Source: Spongiibacter taiwanensis (GTDB lineage: Bacteria; Pseudomonadota; Gammaproteobacteria; Pseudomonadales; Spongiibacteraceae). Taken from it: 64,000 nucleotides of DNA. The notes under the pieces were generated by a model. The model did not search any database and had not been told where the DNA came from. It saw only the letters and a list, made by a program, of their open reading frames with translations. The DNA lies in assembly GCF_023702635.1 (NCBI RefSeq), contig NZ_CP098455.1, positions 806,001-870,000 on the forward strand, written 5' to 3'. Both the position numbers and the translations under genes were made by a program. Positions 44,844-53,493 of this stretch are shown in pieces. The stretch's first letter is position 1; each line of letters opens with the position of its first letter.

Positions 44844-47195
44844 TTACATAAAATGGTAGGCGAAGGTCAAACCGTAGGTTACCGGCTTGGCCGCATAGCG
44901 CACCACCACGTCCTGGGTGACAAACTGGTTGCTCCAATAGTACTCGTCGGTCACATTGCGGCCCCACAGGGTCGCGGTCCAAGTGCCGTCGAGGGACTCA
45001 AGCCCCAGGCGAATATCCAGCGTGGTAAAACCATCGATACGGGTCGCTTTGGGGTCACCAAAGGTGGAGTTGGCCTCACTGTTGTACAGCAGGTTGGCAC
45101 CGATGAAGGCTCCCAGGGTGTCATTCAGCGGCCAGCGGTAGTCCACATCCGCCACAAAATGCAGTTCAGGCGTAAAAGGCAGATCAGATCCAGAGAAATC
45201 GCCCTGCTCACGCACACCGTTCAGGCCATCCTCTTCCATGCCGGTGGCCGGATTGACGAAGGTGTACCACTCTTTTACCTCGGTCTCGACATAGGTTCCG
45301 GAGGCCCGCAGCATCAGCCCTTCAATGGGAGTGAAGGTCAACTCCAGTTCAAAACCCTGAATGGTGGACTCGGGAATATTCACCAAGCGATCCAACTGGT
45401 TATAGACCGGATCTTTAACGCTGCCACGGACCTGCTTGTCGTCATACTCGTAGTAGAACACCGCAGAGTTCAACTGGGCACGACGGTCGGCCAGACTCCA
45501 TTTGAAGCCCGCCTCCAGGGCCTGCACAGACTCTTGGGTAACCGGTTCAAACTGGGCCGTGGTTGAAGCCGGCAGAATCGGATAGCTGCCGGTTTTATAG
45601 CCTTTAGAGGCCAACGTATAGAGCAGCAAATCCTCATTCACCCGGTAGTTCAAACCCACGCGCCAGGAGACGTTGTCCTCTTCCAATGAATCCTCATAAG
45701 GTGTGCGGCTGTTTTCTGCCGTGAGTGGATCAAGACTGACACAATCCCCTGGTGCTAACACGGTTGTACCCGGCAACTGCCCCCGCAATACATCAGAGAA
45801 AAACGCGAAAGTGGAGTTCAGCCCTGGGTCGGTGCTGCGACTACAAGCCGTAAAATCATTGGTGCTTTCGGTATAGCGCGCCCCCACCAACAGGGTGAGC
45901 TGTTCGCTCAGGTCTTGCTCAAGGTTAGCAAAGACACCAATATCCTCAATGTCCTGAGTAATGCTGGTGGTGGCGTTCTGAATGAAGGGACCGCCGGGCT
46001 GGAGTGCAACGTTTGTCGAGTCTGCGACCAACACCGTCTCATCGCTCTCCACGTCATTGGTCGCGTAGTTCACCCCCACCAGCCACTGGTTGCTGTCTGA
46101 GCTACCAGAAATGCGCAACTCTTGGGTAAAGCTATCCACGCTGCCCACGGAATCGATCCCCATATTTTGCAGGGTCGTGCCATCGCGATCCATCGCATAG
46201 TCTTCCTCATACTCCGACGCAGCGGTAATCGAGGTGAACATCAGGTTATCGCCCAGCTCGTGATCGATCCGTAGAGTGACCTGGGTAAAGCTGTCATCTC
46301 GGGAGAGGTCACGCCCCTCATCCCACTCCGCGCTGCGCGCATTATTGCCGGCGTTGGGTTGGGTAAAAAAGGCGTCAATGCGCTGCTGGGTAGCCGCCAC
46401 ATCGGCAACGGGGGCATCGGCCGGCGAGGCATATTGCAACTGCAAACCCTGCAGTTGCGCGGCTTGTGTGTCGGATTGGTCGGTCCAACCGTTAATACCC
46501 ACTAATACCGAGGTCCTGTCAGTCGCATCAATTTGCAGCTGCGCCCGTCCTTTAAAGGTGTCTTCTGCGCCAAGTTCACGATTAGAAGAAATACTCTCCT
46601 GCCATTCATCGGCTTGGGTTGTGGCCAATGCCACTCGTCCGGCGACCACGTCACCCAGCGGGCCACTGGCATAGGCGTCGGCCTCAACACGGTTGAAGCG
46701 CCCAACACTCAGACGACCACCAGCCTCAAATTCGCGAGTAGGTTTTGCCGCGATATAGTTAATTGCGCCGCCGGTAGAGTTTTGGCCAAACAACAAACCC
46801 TGAGGCCCTTTGAGCACTTCAACCCGCTCCAGATCCAGGGTGGCGCCTTTGGTGAACGCACCATAGGCCAGAGGCACTTCATCCACATATACGCTAACTG
46901 CGGGGCTCGCTCCCAGAGTGTAATCATTGAAGCCGACACCACGTAGGGAAAACAGCGGGGTACCATTTTGACTGGCGGTGAAAACCAGCCCGGGCGATAC
47001 CTTGATCAAATCGCCTGTATCGGAAATACCCGCATCGGCAATCTGCTCCGATGTCGCCGCCGAAACGGAGAGACCTACATCATTGATCGACTGTGACCGC
47101 TTCTGGGCAGTTACCACAACCTCTTCAAGCTGAGCCGCATTAAGCGCAACCGGAAACAGAACTGCAACCACCTCAAGCGCAAGAATCTTTCTCAT
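44844..47195 (-). CDS. TonB-dependent outer-membrane receptor adjacent to the guanidine locus
   Basis: 783 residues: N-terminal signal (MRKILALEVVAVLFPVALNAAQ), TonB box LEEVVVTAQKRSQSINDVGLSVSA (about 23-46), plug with LFSLRGVGFNDYTLGASPAVSVYVDEVPLAYGAFTKGATLDLERVEVLKGPQGLLFGQNSTGGAINYIAAKPT (about 82-154), and a barrel ending GLTFAYHFM. GGGAGG ribosome-binding site precedes ATG 47195. It lies upstream of the riboswitch unit on the same strand with its own terminator. Substrate unknown; guanidine itself diffuses through porins, so import of a guanidinium-containing larger compound is only a speculation from position. Confidence 0.92.
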   Translation of the reverse strand: MRKILALEVVAVLFPVALNAAQLEEVVVTAQKRSQSINDVGLSVSAATSEQIADAGISDTGDLIKVSPGLVFTASQNGTPLFSLRGVGFNDYTLGASPAVSVYVDEVPLAYGAFTKGATLDLERVEVLKGPQGLLFGQNSTGGAINYIAAKPTREFEAGGRLSVGRFNRVEADAYASGPLGDVVAGRVALATTQADEWQESISSNRELGAEDTFKGRAQLQIDATDRTSVLVGINGWTDQSDTQAAQLQGLQLQYASPADAPVADVAATQQRIDAFFTQPNAGNNARSAEWDEGRDLSRDDSFTQVTLRIDHELGDNLMFTSITAASEYEEDYAMDRDGTTLQNMGIDSVGSVDSFTQELRISGSSDSNQWLVGVNYATNDVESDETVLVADSTNVALQPGGPFIQNATTSITQDIEDIGVFANLEQDLSEQLTLLVGARYTESTNDFTACSRSTDPGLNSTFAFFSDVLRGQLPGTTVLAPGDCVSLDPLTAENSRTPYEDSLEEDNVSWRVGLNYRVNEDLLLYTLASKGYKTGSYPILPASTTAQFEPVTQESVQALEAGFKWSLADRRAQLNSAVFYYEYDDKQVRGSVKDPVYNQLDRLVNIPESTIQGFELELTFTPIEGLMLRASGTYVETEVKEWYTFVNPATGMEEDGLNGVREQGDFSGSDLPFTPELHFVADVDYRWPLNDTLGAFIGANLLYNSEANSTFGDPKATRIDGFTTLDIRLGLESLDGTWTATLWGRNVTDEYYWSNQFVTQDVVVRYAAKPVTYGLTFAYHFM

Positions 47196-47607
47196 TCACC
47201 TAAACCTCCCGTTGTTATAAATCTAAAACTGTTCTTTATCGGCCAGTTATCAGGGTGTCGTGTGCAGCTTCGCCAAAATAGAAATCGCTGACACAGGCCG
47301 CCACTCGTATTGATCTGCATTTCAATATTTTGAACGAGCGCATTCTGCCTACTGAGATCACCTACCGGCATACGTAATAACCCCTACTCAATTCTCATTC
47401 GGCCGTTTTTGCCTTCGCAACGACACATGTTGACAACATTGACCAGGCAACCTTAGGTTTGCCCCACTACCAATCGGTATTACGCAGAGATTGCAAAACG
47501 CCCCCCTTACGGGATAAATGCACAGTTGAGGTCGTTGCGGCTTGCAGCGAACGGCACGGATTTCTATTTGAACTAGGCCCTAATCAGTTTTCTAACGAGC
47601 TTATGGA
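47196..47607. other. Divergent intergenic region between TonB receptor and gdx-type gene
   Basis: 412 bp, AT-richer than the flanks, holding divergent promoters. I searched both strands by eye for ykkC, mini-ykkC and ykkC-III cores ahead of the SMR gene and found none. A near-direct GTAGG repeat flanks ATTACGTATGCC at about 47360-47390 (minus), which might be an operator. Confidence 0.35.
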
Positions 47608-47931
47608 ATGGGTATGAGTTATTGGCTATATCTATTGTTGGCCGTGGTCTTTGAAATTGCCTGGGCCATGTCGATGAAATGGTTCAGTAAACAACCTGGT
47701 CTCATGCCGGGCCTGGTGGTGCTGCTGCTGGCCTTTGCCATCATCAGCTTGTTGAGTTTTGCCCTGCGCGGAATCCCCATGGGGACCGCTTATGCCATTT
47801 GGACCGGACTTGGTGCCGTTGGGGTCACCATTTGCGGTGTTATCTGGTTTGGTGAGGCACTCACTTTAGTCAGGATGGCCTGCATCAGTCTAATTATTAT
47901 CGGCGCCGCGGGCCTGAAGCTCAGCGCCTGA
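47608..47931 (+). CDS. Gdx/SugE-type small multidrug resistance transporter, probable guanidinium exporter
   Basis: 107 residues, four membrane helices. The essential Glu is in FEIAWAMSMKW (Glu16, or Glu14 if translation begins at ATG 47614). The GTAYAIWTGLGAVG block (about 58-71) and the end GAAGLKLSA are typical of the SugE/Gdx branch rather than EmrE (which has VAYAIWSGLG). Gdx proteins export guanidinium by proton antiport. No riboswitch was found in front of it. Its position close to the guanidine catabolic unit supports the substrate. Start ambiguous between 47608 and 47614. Confidence 0.87.
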   Translation: MGMSYWLYLLLAVVFEIAWAMSMKWFSKQPGLMPGLVVLLLAFAIISLLSFALRGIPMGTAYAIWTGLGAVGVTICGVIWFGEALTLVRMACISLIIIGAAGLKLSA

Positions 47932-47938
47932 CAAGCAC

Positions 47939-47948
47939 TTGTCATAAA
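47939..47948 (+). promoter_or_regulatory. Pho-box-like half-site upstream of the alkaline phosphatase gene
   Basis: TTGTCATAAA, similar to the CTGTCATAAA half of PhoB boxes, about 85 bp before the phosphatase ATG. The second half-site is poor, so this is tentative. Confidence 0.28.
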
Positions 47949-48031
47949 CAGCCACTATAATCAGCCGGCCGCGAGGTGTGTCTGGCTGACATCATTGTCG
48001 GCGTTACCGTCTGCTCAGCTTCGGAGTGCTA

Positions 48032-49618
48032 ATGCGATTTTTCCTTTTTGCCGTAACGTCCCTTTGCCTGGCTGCCTGTGATAGTCCGTCAACCTCCGTG
48101 ACACCAGCGCCGGTCAAGCAGCTGGAATTCATCGAGCGCAGCCTCAACAATACCTGGTTTCAGGATGCCAGCAAGGCGGTGACCAAAGATGCCGCGAGGG
48201 CGCCAGGGCAGCAAGGCCGAGCAAAGAACATTATTCTATTTGTCGGCGACGGCATGGGTATTTCCACATTAACCGCCGCACGAATTTTTCAGGGCCAGCA
48301 ACAAGGTCTCTCCGGTGAAGAAAACAGCCTGAGCTTTGAGCAGTTCCCCTTCGCTGGATTGATCAAAACCTACAATGTCGATGCCCAGGTGCCAGATTCC
48401 GCCGGCACCATGAGCGCAATAGTCACCGGCGCCAAAACACGCGCGGGTGTGCTTGCCGTTGACGCCTCCGCCAACCGGGGTGATTGCCACACCCAAAACG
48501 GCGCAGCCCTACCCAGTATTTTGGAGATCGCAGAGCTTGCCGGCAAAGCCACCGGCATTGTCAGTACCGCCCGAATCACCCATGCCACCCCCGCCGCGAC
48601 CTATGCCAAATCGGTTGAGCGAGACTGGGAAAATGATGCTGCCCTTTCCGCTGAAGCCCAGGCAGCCGGGTGCGAAGATATCGCCCAGCAGCTTGTTCAC
48701 TTTGAAACTCGCTTCGCGCAGCGGTTTGCCGGGCACCAAAGTAACGGCATTGAAGTTGTACTGGGTGGTGGACGCGCCAATTTTCTTCCCGCCCAGGCCG
48801 AGTTCAATAGCGACCGCAGCCATACCGGTATCGAAGGTTTGCGTCAGGATGGCCACAACCTGACAGCGCGCTGGCAGCAACAACATCCCCAGGGGCACTA
48901 TGTTACCGACCGGGACGCGCTACTGACGCTATCCAAACCGGACGGCGCCCCGCTACTGGGGCTATTCAACCCTTCGCACATGAGCTTTGAAGTGGATCGG
49001 GTTGCCGGCAGCCTCGGCGAGCCCTCTCTCAGTGAGATGACCGACATCGCCATTCGGCGCTTACGCCAACATGAGAACGGTTTTTTTCTCATGGTCGAAG
49101 CCGGGCGAATTGACCACGCTCATCACGCTGGCAACGCTTACCGGGCGCTGAGTGAAACCGTTGCGCTTTCCGATGCCGTTGCCGTCGCGACATCACTGAC
49201 CAATACGGATGACACGCTTATTCTGGTGACCGCCGATCACAGCCACGTTTTCACTATGGCAGGCTACCCCAAACGGGGGAATCCGATTCTCGGCAAGGTA
49301 GTGGGTGTGGGAGAAAGCGATGCTGCCCAAGCCAATGATGGCAAGCCCTATACCACGCTGGGGTACGCCAACGGGCCTGGACACCAATCCCAAGACCGCC
49401 AGGACCTTAGCGAACACGATACAACAGACAAGAACTATCACCAACAGTCCCTGGTCCCCCTCTCATCAGAGACCCATGGCGGCGAGGACGTGGCGATTTT
49501 TGCAAGCGGCCCGGGAGCCGCCCTGGTCAGTGGCAGCCATGAACAGAATCGCATTTTTCATATTATGGAATTCGCCGGGGCACTGTTTAGCGCAGCGGGA
49601 ATCGGCAAAACTCAGTAG
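48032..49618 (+). CDS. Alkaline phosphatase (PhoA family) lipoprotein
   Basis: 528 residues from ATG 48032, with GGAG at 48023-48026; an upstream GTG (48026) is less likely. Lipoprotein signal MRFFLFAVTSLCLAAC. Family motifs: FVGDGMGIST (metal-binding Asp, about 72-81), nucleophile Ser in VPDSAGTMSAIVTGAKTRAG (about 120-139), VSTARITHATPAATYAK, VEAGRIDHAHHAGNAYRAL (about 352-370), VTADHSHVF (about 396-404) and SETHGGEDVAIFASGPGA (about 482-499). It hydrolyses phosphomonoesters in the periplasm or at the outer membrane. With phoX in the same window it suggests adaptation to phosphate scarcity. Confidence 0.93.
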   Translation: MRFFLFAVTSLCLAACDSPSTSVTPAPVKQLEFIERSLNNTWFQDASKAVTKDAARAPGQQGRAKNIILFVGDGMGISTLTAARIFQGQQQGLSGEENSLSFEQFPFAGLIKTYNVDAQVPDSAGTMSAIVTGAKTRAGVLAVDASANRGDCHTQNGAALPSILEIAELAGKATGIVSTARITHATPAATYAKSVERDWENDAALSAEAQAAGCEDIAQQLVHFETRFAQRFAGHQSNGIEVVLGGGRANFLPAQAEFNSDRSHTGIEGLRQDGHNLTARWQQQHPQGHYVTDRDALLTLSKPDGAPLLGLFNPSHMSFEVDRVAGSLGEPSLSEMTDIAIRRLRQHENGFFLMVEAGRIDHAHHAGNAYRALSETVALSDAVAVATSLTNTDDTLILVTADHSHVFTMAGYPKRGNPILGKVVGVGESDAAQANDGKPYTTLGYANGPGHQSQDRQDLSEHDTTDKNYHQQSLVPLSSETHGGEDVAIFASGPGAALVSGSHEQNRIFHIMEFAGALFSAAGIGKTQ

Positions 49619-50061
49619 CTTGCTTGCGAACGCCGATTGTCAGTAGAGCGCGACATTGTGCCACTGAAGTTGCAATGACCCAGCCCTGCTCCGCCCGGTG
49701 CCGATAACCGCTCTGGTAGTCAGCCTCGGCTTTGTACACATAGCCTTAAGTACCGGCGCCTAGGTGCAGCGTTCTATGGCAACGGTGGTTATTGGTGACA
49801 TTACTTCGTCCACACTGCCGACATTATTTACACTGCTGGTGCGGTACAAATGGCTGCATCAGCTCGACCAATGGAAAATATAAACGCGCCTTTAGGCGAA
49901 AGTTGTCTCTAACGCTATTTACCGCGAAAGCCCTAGGGGCGCGCTGGCCGAGACAACCGCTCAAATGGGAATTGCCGGAGAAAACGAAGAAAAACCGGAA
50001 AGAGGGACAGTGACTGCAACACCAGAGTGGGTATTGCAGTCCACGCAAGCGGCAAAGCCGC
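49619..50061. other. Intergenic region between phosphatase and antiporter operon
   Basis: 443 bp. Contains only a small hairpin AAGCGGC-AAA-GCCGCTT at 50047-50063, which abuts the antiporter operon's stop codon and lacks a T-run. No gene or known RNA recognised; a 73-residue frame at 49792-50013 has no coding signature. Confidence 0.4.
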
Positions 50062-51774
50062 TTAGATAAACTTCAACAGCAGCATTGCGGCCAACAACAC
50101 ACACATCCAGGCCACCATCGCGCTGGTGGAAATGCCCCGGGAAAGCAGACCGTTATCCTGGTTCAGTTTCGCCAGGCGGCCCTCAAAGGTTGTCAGCACC
50201 GACATTACTGTGCGACGCATCGCGCCATCAACGGCCCAAAATGCCGCCGTGATACCACCCACCAGGCGCGGAATTGGCCGGCGATAGAACCAGTCTGCAT
50301 CGAGGTTGGTTGACGGCAGCTCCGGTGGATACATGCCCTTCAGGTTCAGCCACACAAAGGCCAGCGCTGAGAAGAACAGCAATTGGGTTTGCGTGAGCAC
50401 GTGAGTCACGTCATAGGCGCTGTAATCCGTAGCAAAGGGCAAGTTGCGATACAGCAGCTCAGGGAAGCAGCCAATGCCGATACATAAGGTGGCGGCAATA
50501 CCCATCGCAATCAGCATATTGGTTGGGGCTTCTTTGCAACGAATACCGGAGTCGTGGGCGAAGAACGCAAAATACGGAATCTTGATACCTGCGTGGTGGA
50601 ATACGCCGGCTGATGCAAACAGCAACAGCAACCACACCACATTAAAGTGCTCTTTCAACGCAGCAGACATAATCATCGATTTGCTGACAAAACCACTGAA
50701 CAGCGGGAAAGCTGAGATGGATGCGGCACCAACAATACACAGTATGGTGGTCTTGGGCATCGACTTGTACAGACCGCCCAATTCAGACCCGTTGATACGC
50801 CCGGTGCGATACAACACCGCCCCCATCGACATAAACAACAGGCCCTTGAAGATGACATCGTTGAAGGCGTGGGCCACGGCGCCATTGATCGCCAGCTCGG
50901 TACCAATACCGATGCCGACAATCATGAAGCCCAGCTGGTTGATCAGGCTGTAAGCCAGTACCCGGCGCAGGTCGTTTTCAATTACCGCATAGAAGATCGG
51001 GAAGCAGGCCATGCTGGCGCCGATGTAAACCAACAGCTCCGTGCCAGGAAAAGCCCGAGCCATAGCATAAATCGCCACCTTGGTGGTGAATGCACTCAGG
51101 AATACCGTACCGCTAGGGGTCGATTCCGGATACGCATCGGTAAGCCAGGTATGCAGAGCCGGGAAGGCACATTTCACCCCGAAGCCGATAAAGATCAACC
51201 AGGCCGAGAGCCCTTCCAGGCCAATGAAGTTGAACGCAAGTGACCCATTTTTCTGGTAGTGAAGCAGAATACCGGCCAACAGTAACAAGCCGGAAATCAC
51301 CTGAATGACCAGATAGCGCATGCCTGAGCTGTAAGCCTGTTCACTGCGTCGGGCCCACACCAGGAACACCGAGGTGAGCGCCAGCATTTCCCAAAACACA
51401 AACAAGGTCAGCAAATCGCCGGCAAATACAGCGCCAAGCGCACTGCCAGCGTAGAACATGGAGGCTGACTGCTGGAGCGTGTCCTTCACATGCAGTGAGT
51501 AAATCACGCCGATCAGCGCGGCGATATGGAACAGATAGCCAAACAGGAAGTTAAGGTTATCCAGCCTGACCGGTTCCAGCGCCATGCCCATCAACTCGGC
51601 CTGGACGGAGAAACCATCCGGCAGCATCCACAGGTTCAACGCACTCAGGGCAATCGTGGCCAACATTAAACCGGCGCGCAATTTACCCCGGCTCAGCGCG
51701 GCTAACAGCCCGCCGAGATAGAACAGCAGAAAAGGCGGTAAATCAGTGATCAGCACGGCCGACCTCCTTGTCAC
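50062..51774 (-). CDS. Mrp-type antiporter MrpD/NuoL-like subunit (third copy)
   Basis: 570 residues with about 14-16 membrane helices and the proton-antiporter module: FVFWEMLALTSVFLVWARRSEQA (conserved Glu), GFGVKCAFPALHTWLTDAYPESTPSGTVFLSAFTTKVAIYAMARAF (conserved Lys and His, about 202-247) and AYSLINQLGFMIVGIGIG. It carries a C-terminal extension from about 470 (YRRPIPRLVGGITAAFWAVDGAMRRTVMSVLTTFEGRLA) as in NuoL-like members. Last gene of a nine-gene operon; its start overlaps the small gene upstream by 32 bp. May take the place of the MrpA antiporter-like module, which is otherwise absent. Confidence 0.9.
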   Translation of the reverse strand: MTRRSAVLITDLPPFLLFYLGGLLAALSRGKLRAGLMLATIALSALNLWMLPDGFSVQAELMGMALEPVRLDNLNFLFGYLFHIAALIGVIYSLHVKDTLQQSASMFYAGSALGAVFAGDLLTLFVFWEMLALTSVFLVWARRSEQAYSSGMRYLVIQVISGLLLLAGILLHYQKNGSLAFNFIGLEGLSAWLIFIGFGVKCAFPALHTWLTDAYPESTPSGTVFLSAFTTKVAIYAMARAFPGTELLVYIGASMACFPIFYAVIENDLRRVLAYSLINQLGFMIVGIGIGTELAINGAVAHAFNDVIFKGLLFMSMGAVLYRTGRINGSELGGLYKSMPKTTILCIVGAASISAFPLFSGFVSKSMIMSAALKEHFNVVWLLLLFASAGVFHHAGIKIPYFAFFAHDSGIRCKEAPTNMLIAMGIAATLCIGIGCFPELLYRNLPFATDYSAYDVTHVLTQTQLLFFSALAFVWLNLKGMYPPELPSTNLDADWFYRRPIPRLVGGITAAFWAVDGAMRRTVMSVLTTFEGRLAKLNQDNGLLSRGISTSAMVAWMCVLLAAMLLLKFI

Positions 51775-52018
51775 CGGCTTGATAATAATCTTCGCTACGC
51801 ATCAGACCGCGGCGCATCAACTTAGCCACCAGGACCAACACCACGCACCCTACGAAGCCGTAGATGGGGTAGAAACCAACCATGCCCTCCCAGGGATGCT
51901 CAGTATGTCGGTGCACAACAAAATCCAGAATCACCAACAACGCGCAGAGAATGTACAGGCCACGCAATATCCACTTAACGGTTTCGGGCTTATCAAAAAA
52001 ATCCTGCGACTGGCTCAT
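51743..52018 (-). CDS. Small two-helix membrane protein of the Mrp operon
   Basis: 91 residues, two membrane helices (about 15-33 and 47-66), basic C-terminal KLMRRGLMRSEDYYQAGDKEV. Located between two MrpD-like genes, overlapping both neighbours (4 bp upstream, 32 bp downstream). I recognise it as the type of small protein in such multi-D operons, without known function. Confidence 0.75.
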   Translation of the reverse strand: MSQSQDFFDKPETVKWILRGLYILCALLVILDFVVHRHTEHPWEGMVGFYPIYGFVGCVVLVLVAKLMRRGLMRSEDYYQAGDKEVGRADH

Positions 52019-53493
52019 TGACTTGGGCCCTCACTAAAAATGCCATTGGCCAGCGCAACGAGAAAATCCGGCCAGATAAACAATGCCACACAGGCGACGC
52101 TTGTTATTCCAATCGCAATCAACGAAGGCAGCGGCGCCTCTTTAATTTGCCAAGATTCGTCGGCCCGGCCGTCGGCGGGAAAGAAGGCCCGCAGCGGAAT
52201 GGGCAACAGATAAACAATATTCAGCAACGAGCTGATTAGCAGCACGCCCATCATTGCCAGCTCACCGGCGTCCAGCGTGGCGCTCAACAGCAGCCATTTG
52301 CTCCAGGTTCCCCCCGTTGGCGGCAGCCCGATAATACTGAGCGCGCCGATAAAAAAGGCCGCCATGGTGAAAGGCATCTGGCGGCCAAGTCCCCGCATCT
52401 GACTGATCTCGCTCTTATGCGCTGCCACCAGGATCGCACCCGCGCAGAAGAACAGCGTGATTTTGCCAACCGCGTGCATGGCAATATGCACGGCACTACC
52501 GACCACACCGGCTTGCACTGCCAGCAGGGCGCCTAAGCTTATGTAACCCAACTGACTCACCGTTGAGTAAGCCAGCCGCGCCTTGAGATTGTCTTGACGC
52601 ATGGCCACCAGCGAGGCGAGCAGAATGCCAGCGCCGGCAAGGTATAGCAGATAGTCAGCCATCGGGATGCTTTGCAGCCGCTCGATACCGACGATAAACA
52701 CCAGAATTTTAATCAGGCTGAATACCCCGGCCTTTACCACCGCCACGGCATGCAGCAAGGCACTAACCGGCGTGGGCGCTACCATCGCAGCGGGCAACCA
52801 GCGGTGAAAGGGCATCATCGCCGCCTTGGCCACACCAAAGACAAATAGCACCAGCAACATGGCCAGCACCGGGCCAGACAGGGAGTCAGGCAAAATGCCG
52901 CCCAGCTGGAAGTCCAGTGTGCCGCTGACAACCCAGGTGATGATCATGGCGGGCAACAAGAAGGCGATGGAGGTACCCATCAGAATACCCAGATAAATCC
53001 GCCCACCGCGACGGGCTTTGTCGGTGCCGGCGTGAGTCACCAGCGGATAGGTGCACAGCGACAACACCTCGTAAAACACGAATAAGGTGAAGAGGTTGGC
53101 AGCGAACGCAATTGCCATCACCGCAGAGATAGCAACGGCAAAACAGGCAAAGAAGCGGGTCTGGTTTTGCTCACCGTGGCCCCGCATGTAGCCGATGGCG
53201 TAAACGATCGTAACCGGCCAGAGGCAGCTCGCCACCAAAGCAAAGATCAGCCCCAGGGCCTCAACCTCGAACGCAAGACCCAGACCGGGCAATATCTCGA
53301 GCCATTGGACGTCGAGACTAACGCCGCCCTGCCACTGGCGGAAAATGGCAATATTTACCAACAGCAGCAACAAGCCGACCAGGATAGAGCAGGCCTCGCG
53401 CAAATTGGGGAAGCGCCCAATAGCCGCGACCCCCATTGCAGCCAGCAGCGGCAATACAATGGCCAGATTAATCAAGCCTTGTGGTCCCATCAT
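52015..53493 (-). CDS. Mrp-type antiporter MrpD-like subunit (second copy)
   Basis: 492 residues, about 14 helices. Antiporter blocks: FVFYEVLSLCTYPLVTHAGT (Glu, about 140), FGVAKAAMMPFHRWLPAAMVAPTPVSALLHAVAVVKAGVFSLIKILVF (Lys and His, about 218-265), ARLAYSTVSQLGYISLGALL. Homologous to MrpD/NuoM/NuoN proton-translocating subunits. Overlaps both neighbours by 4 bp. Confidence 0.9.
   Translation of the reverse strand: MMGPQGLINLAIVLPLLAAMGVAAIGRFPNLREACSILVGLLLLLVNIAIFRQWQGGVSLDVQWLEILPGLGLAFEVEALGLIFALVASCLWPVTIVYAIGYMRGHGEQNQTRFFACFAVAISAVMAIAFAANLFTLFVFYEVLSLCTYPLVTHAGTDKARRGGRIYLGILMGTSIAFLLPAMIITWVVSGTLDFQLGGILPDSLSGPVLAMLLVLFVFGVAKAAMMPFHRWLPAAMVAPTPVSALLHAVAVVKAGVFSLIKILVFIVGIERLQSIPMADYLLYLAGAGILLASLVAMRQDNLKARLAYSTVSQLGYISLGALLAVQAGVVGSAVHIAMHAVGKITLFFCAGAILVAAHKSEISQMRGLGRQMPFTMAAFFIGALSIIGLPPTGGTWSKWLLLSATLDAGELAMMGVLLISSLLNIVYLLPIPLRAFFPADGRADESWQIKEAPLPSLIAIGITSVACVALFIWPDFLVALANGIFSEGPSQ

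Noticed and set aside
47196-47400. Cobalamin riboswitch upstream of the second TonB receptor
   Set aside because: No B12-box or conserved cobalamin aptamer blocks were found on the minus strand.
47400-47607. Guanidine riboswitch in front of the Gdx-type gene
   Set aside because: ACGG and ACGA words occur but not in hairpin loops, and no ykkC or ykkC-III core was found.
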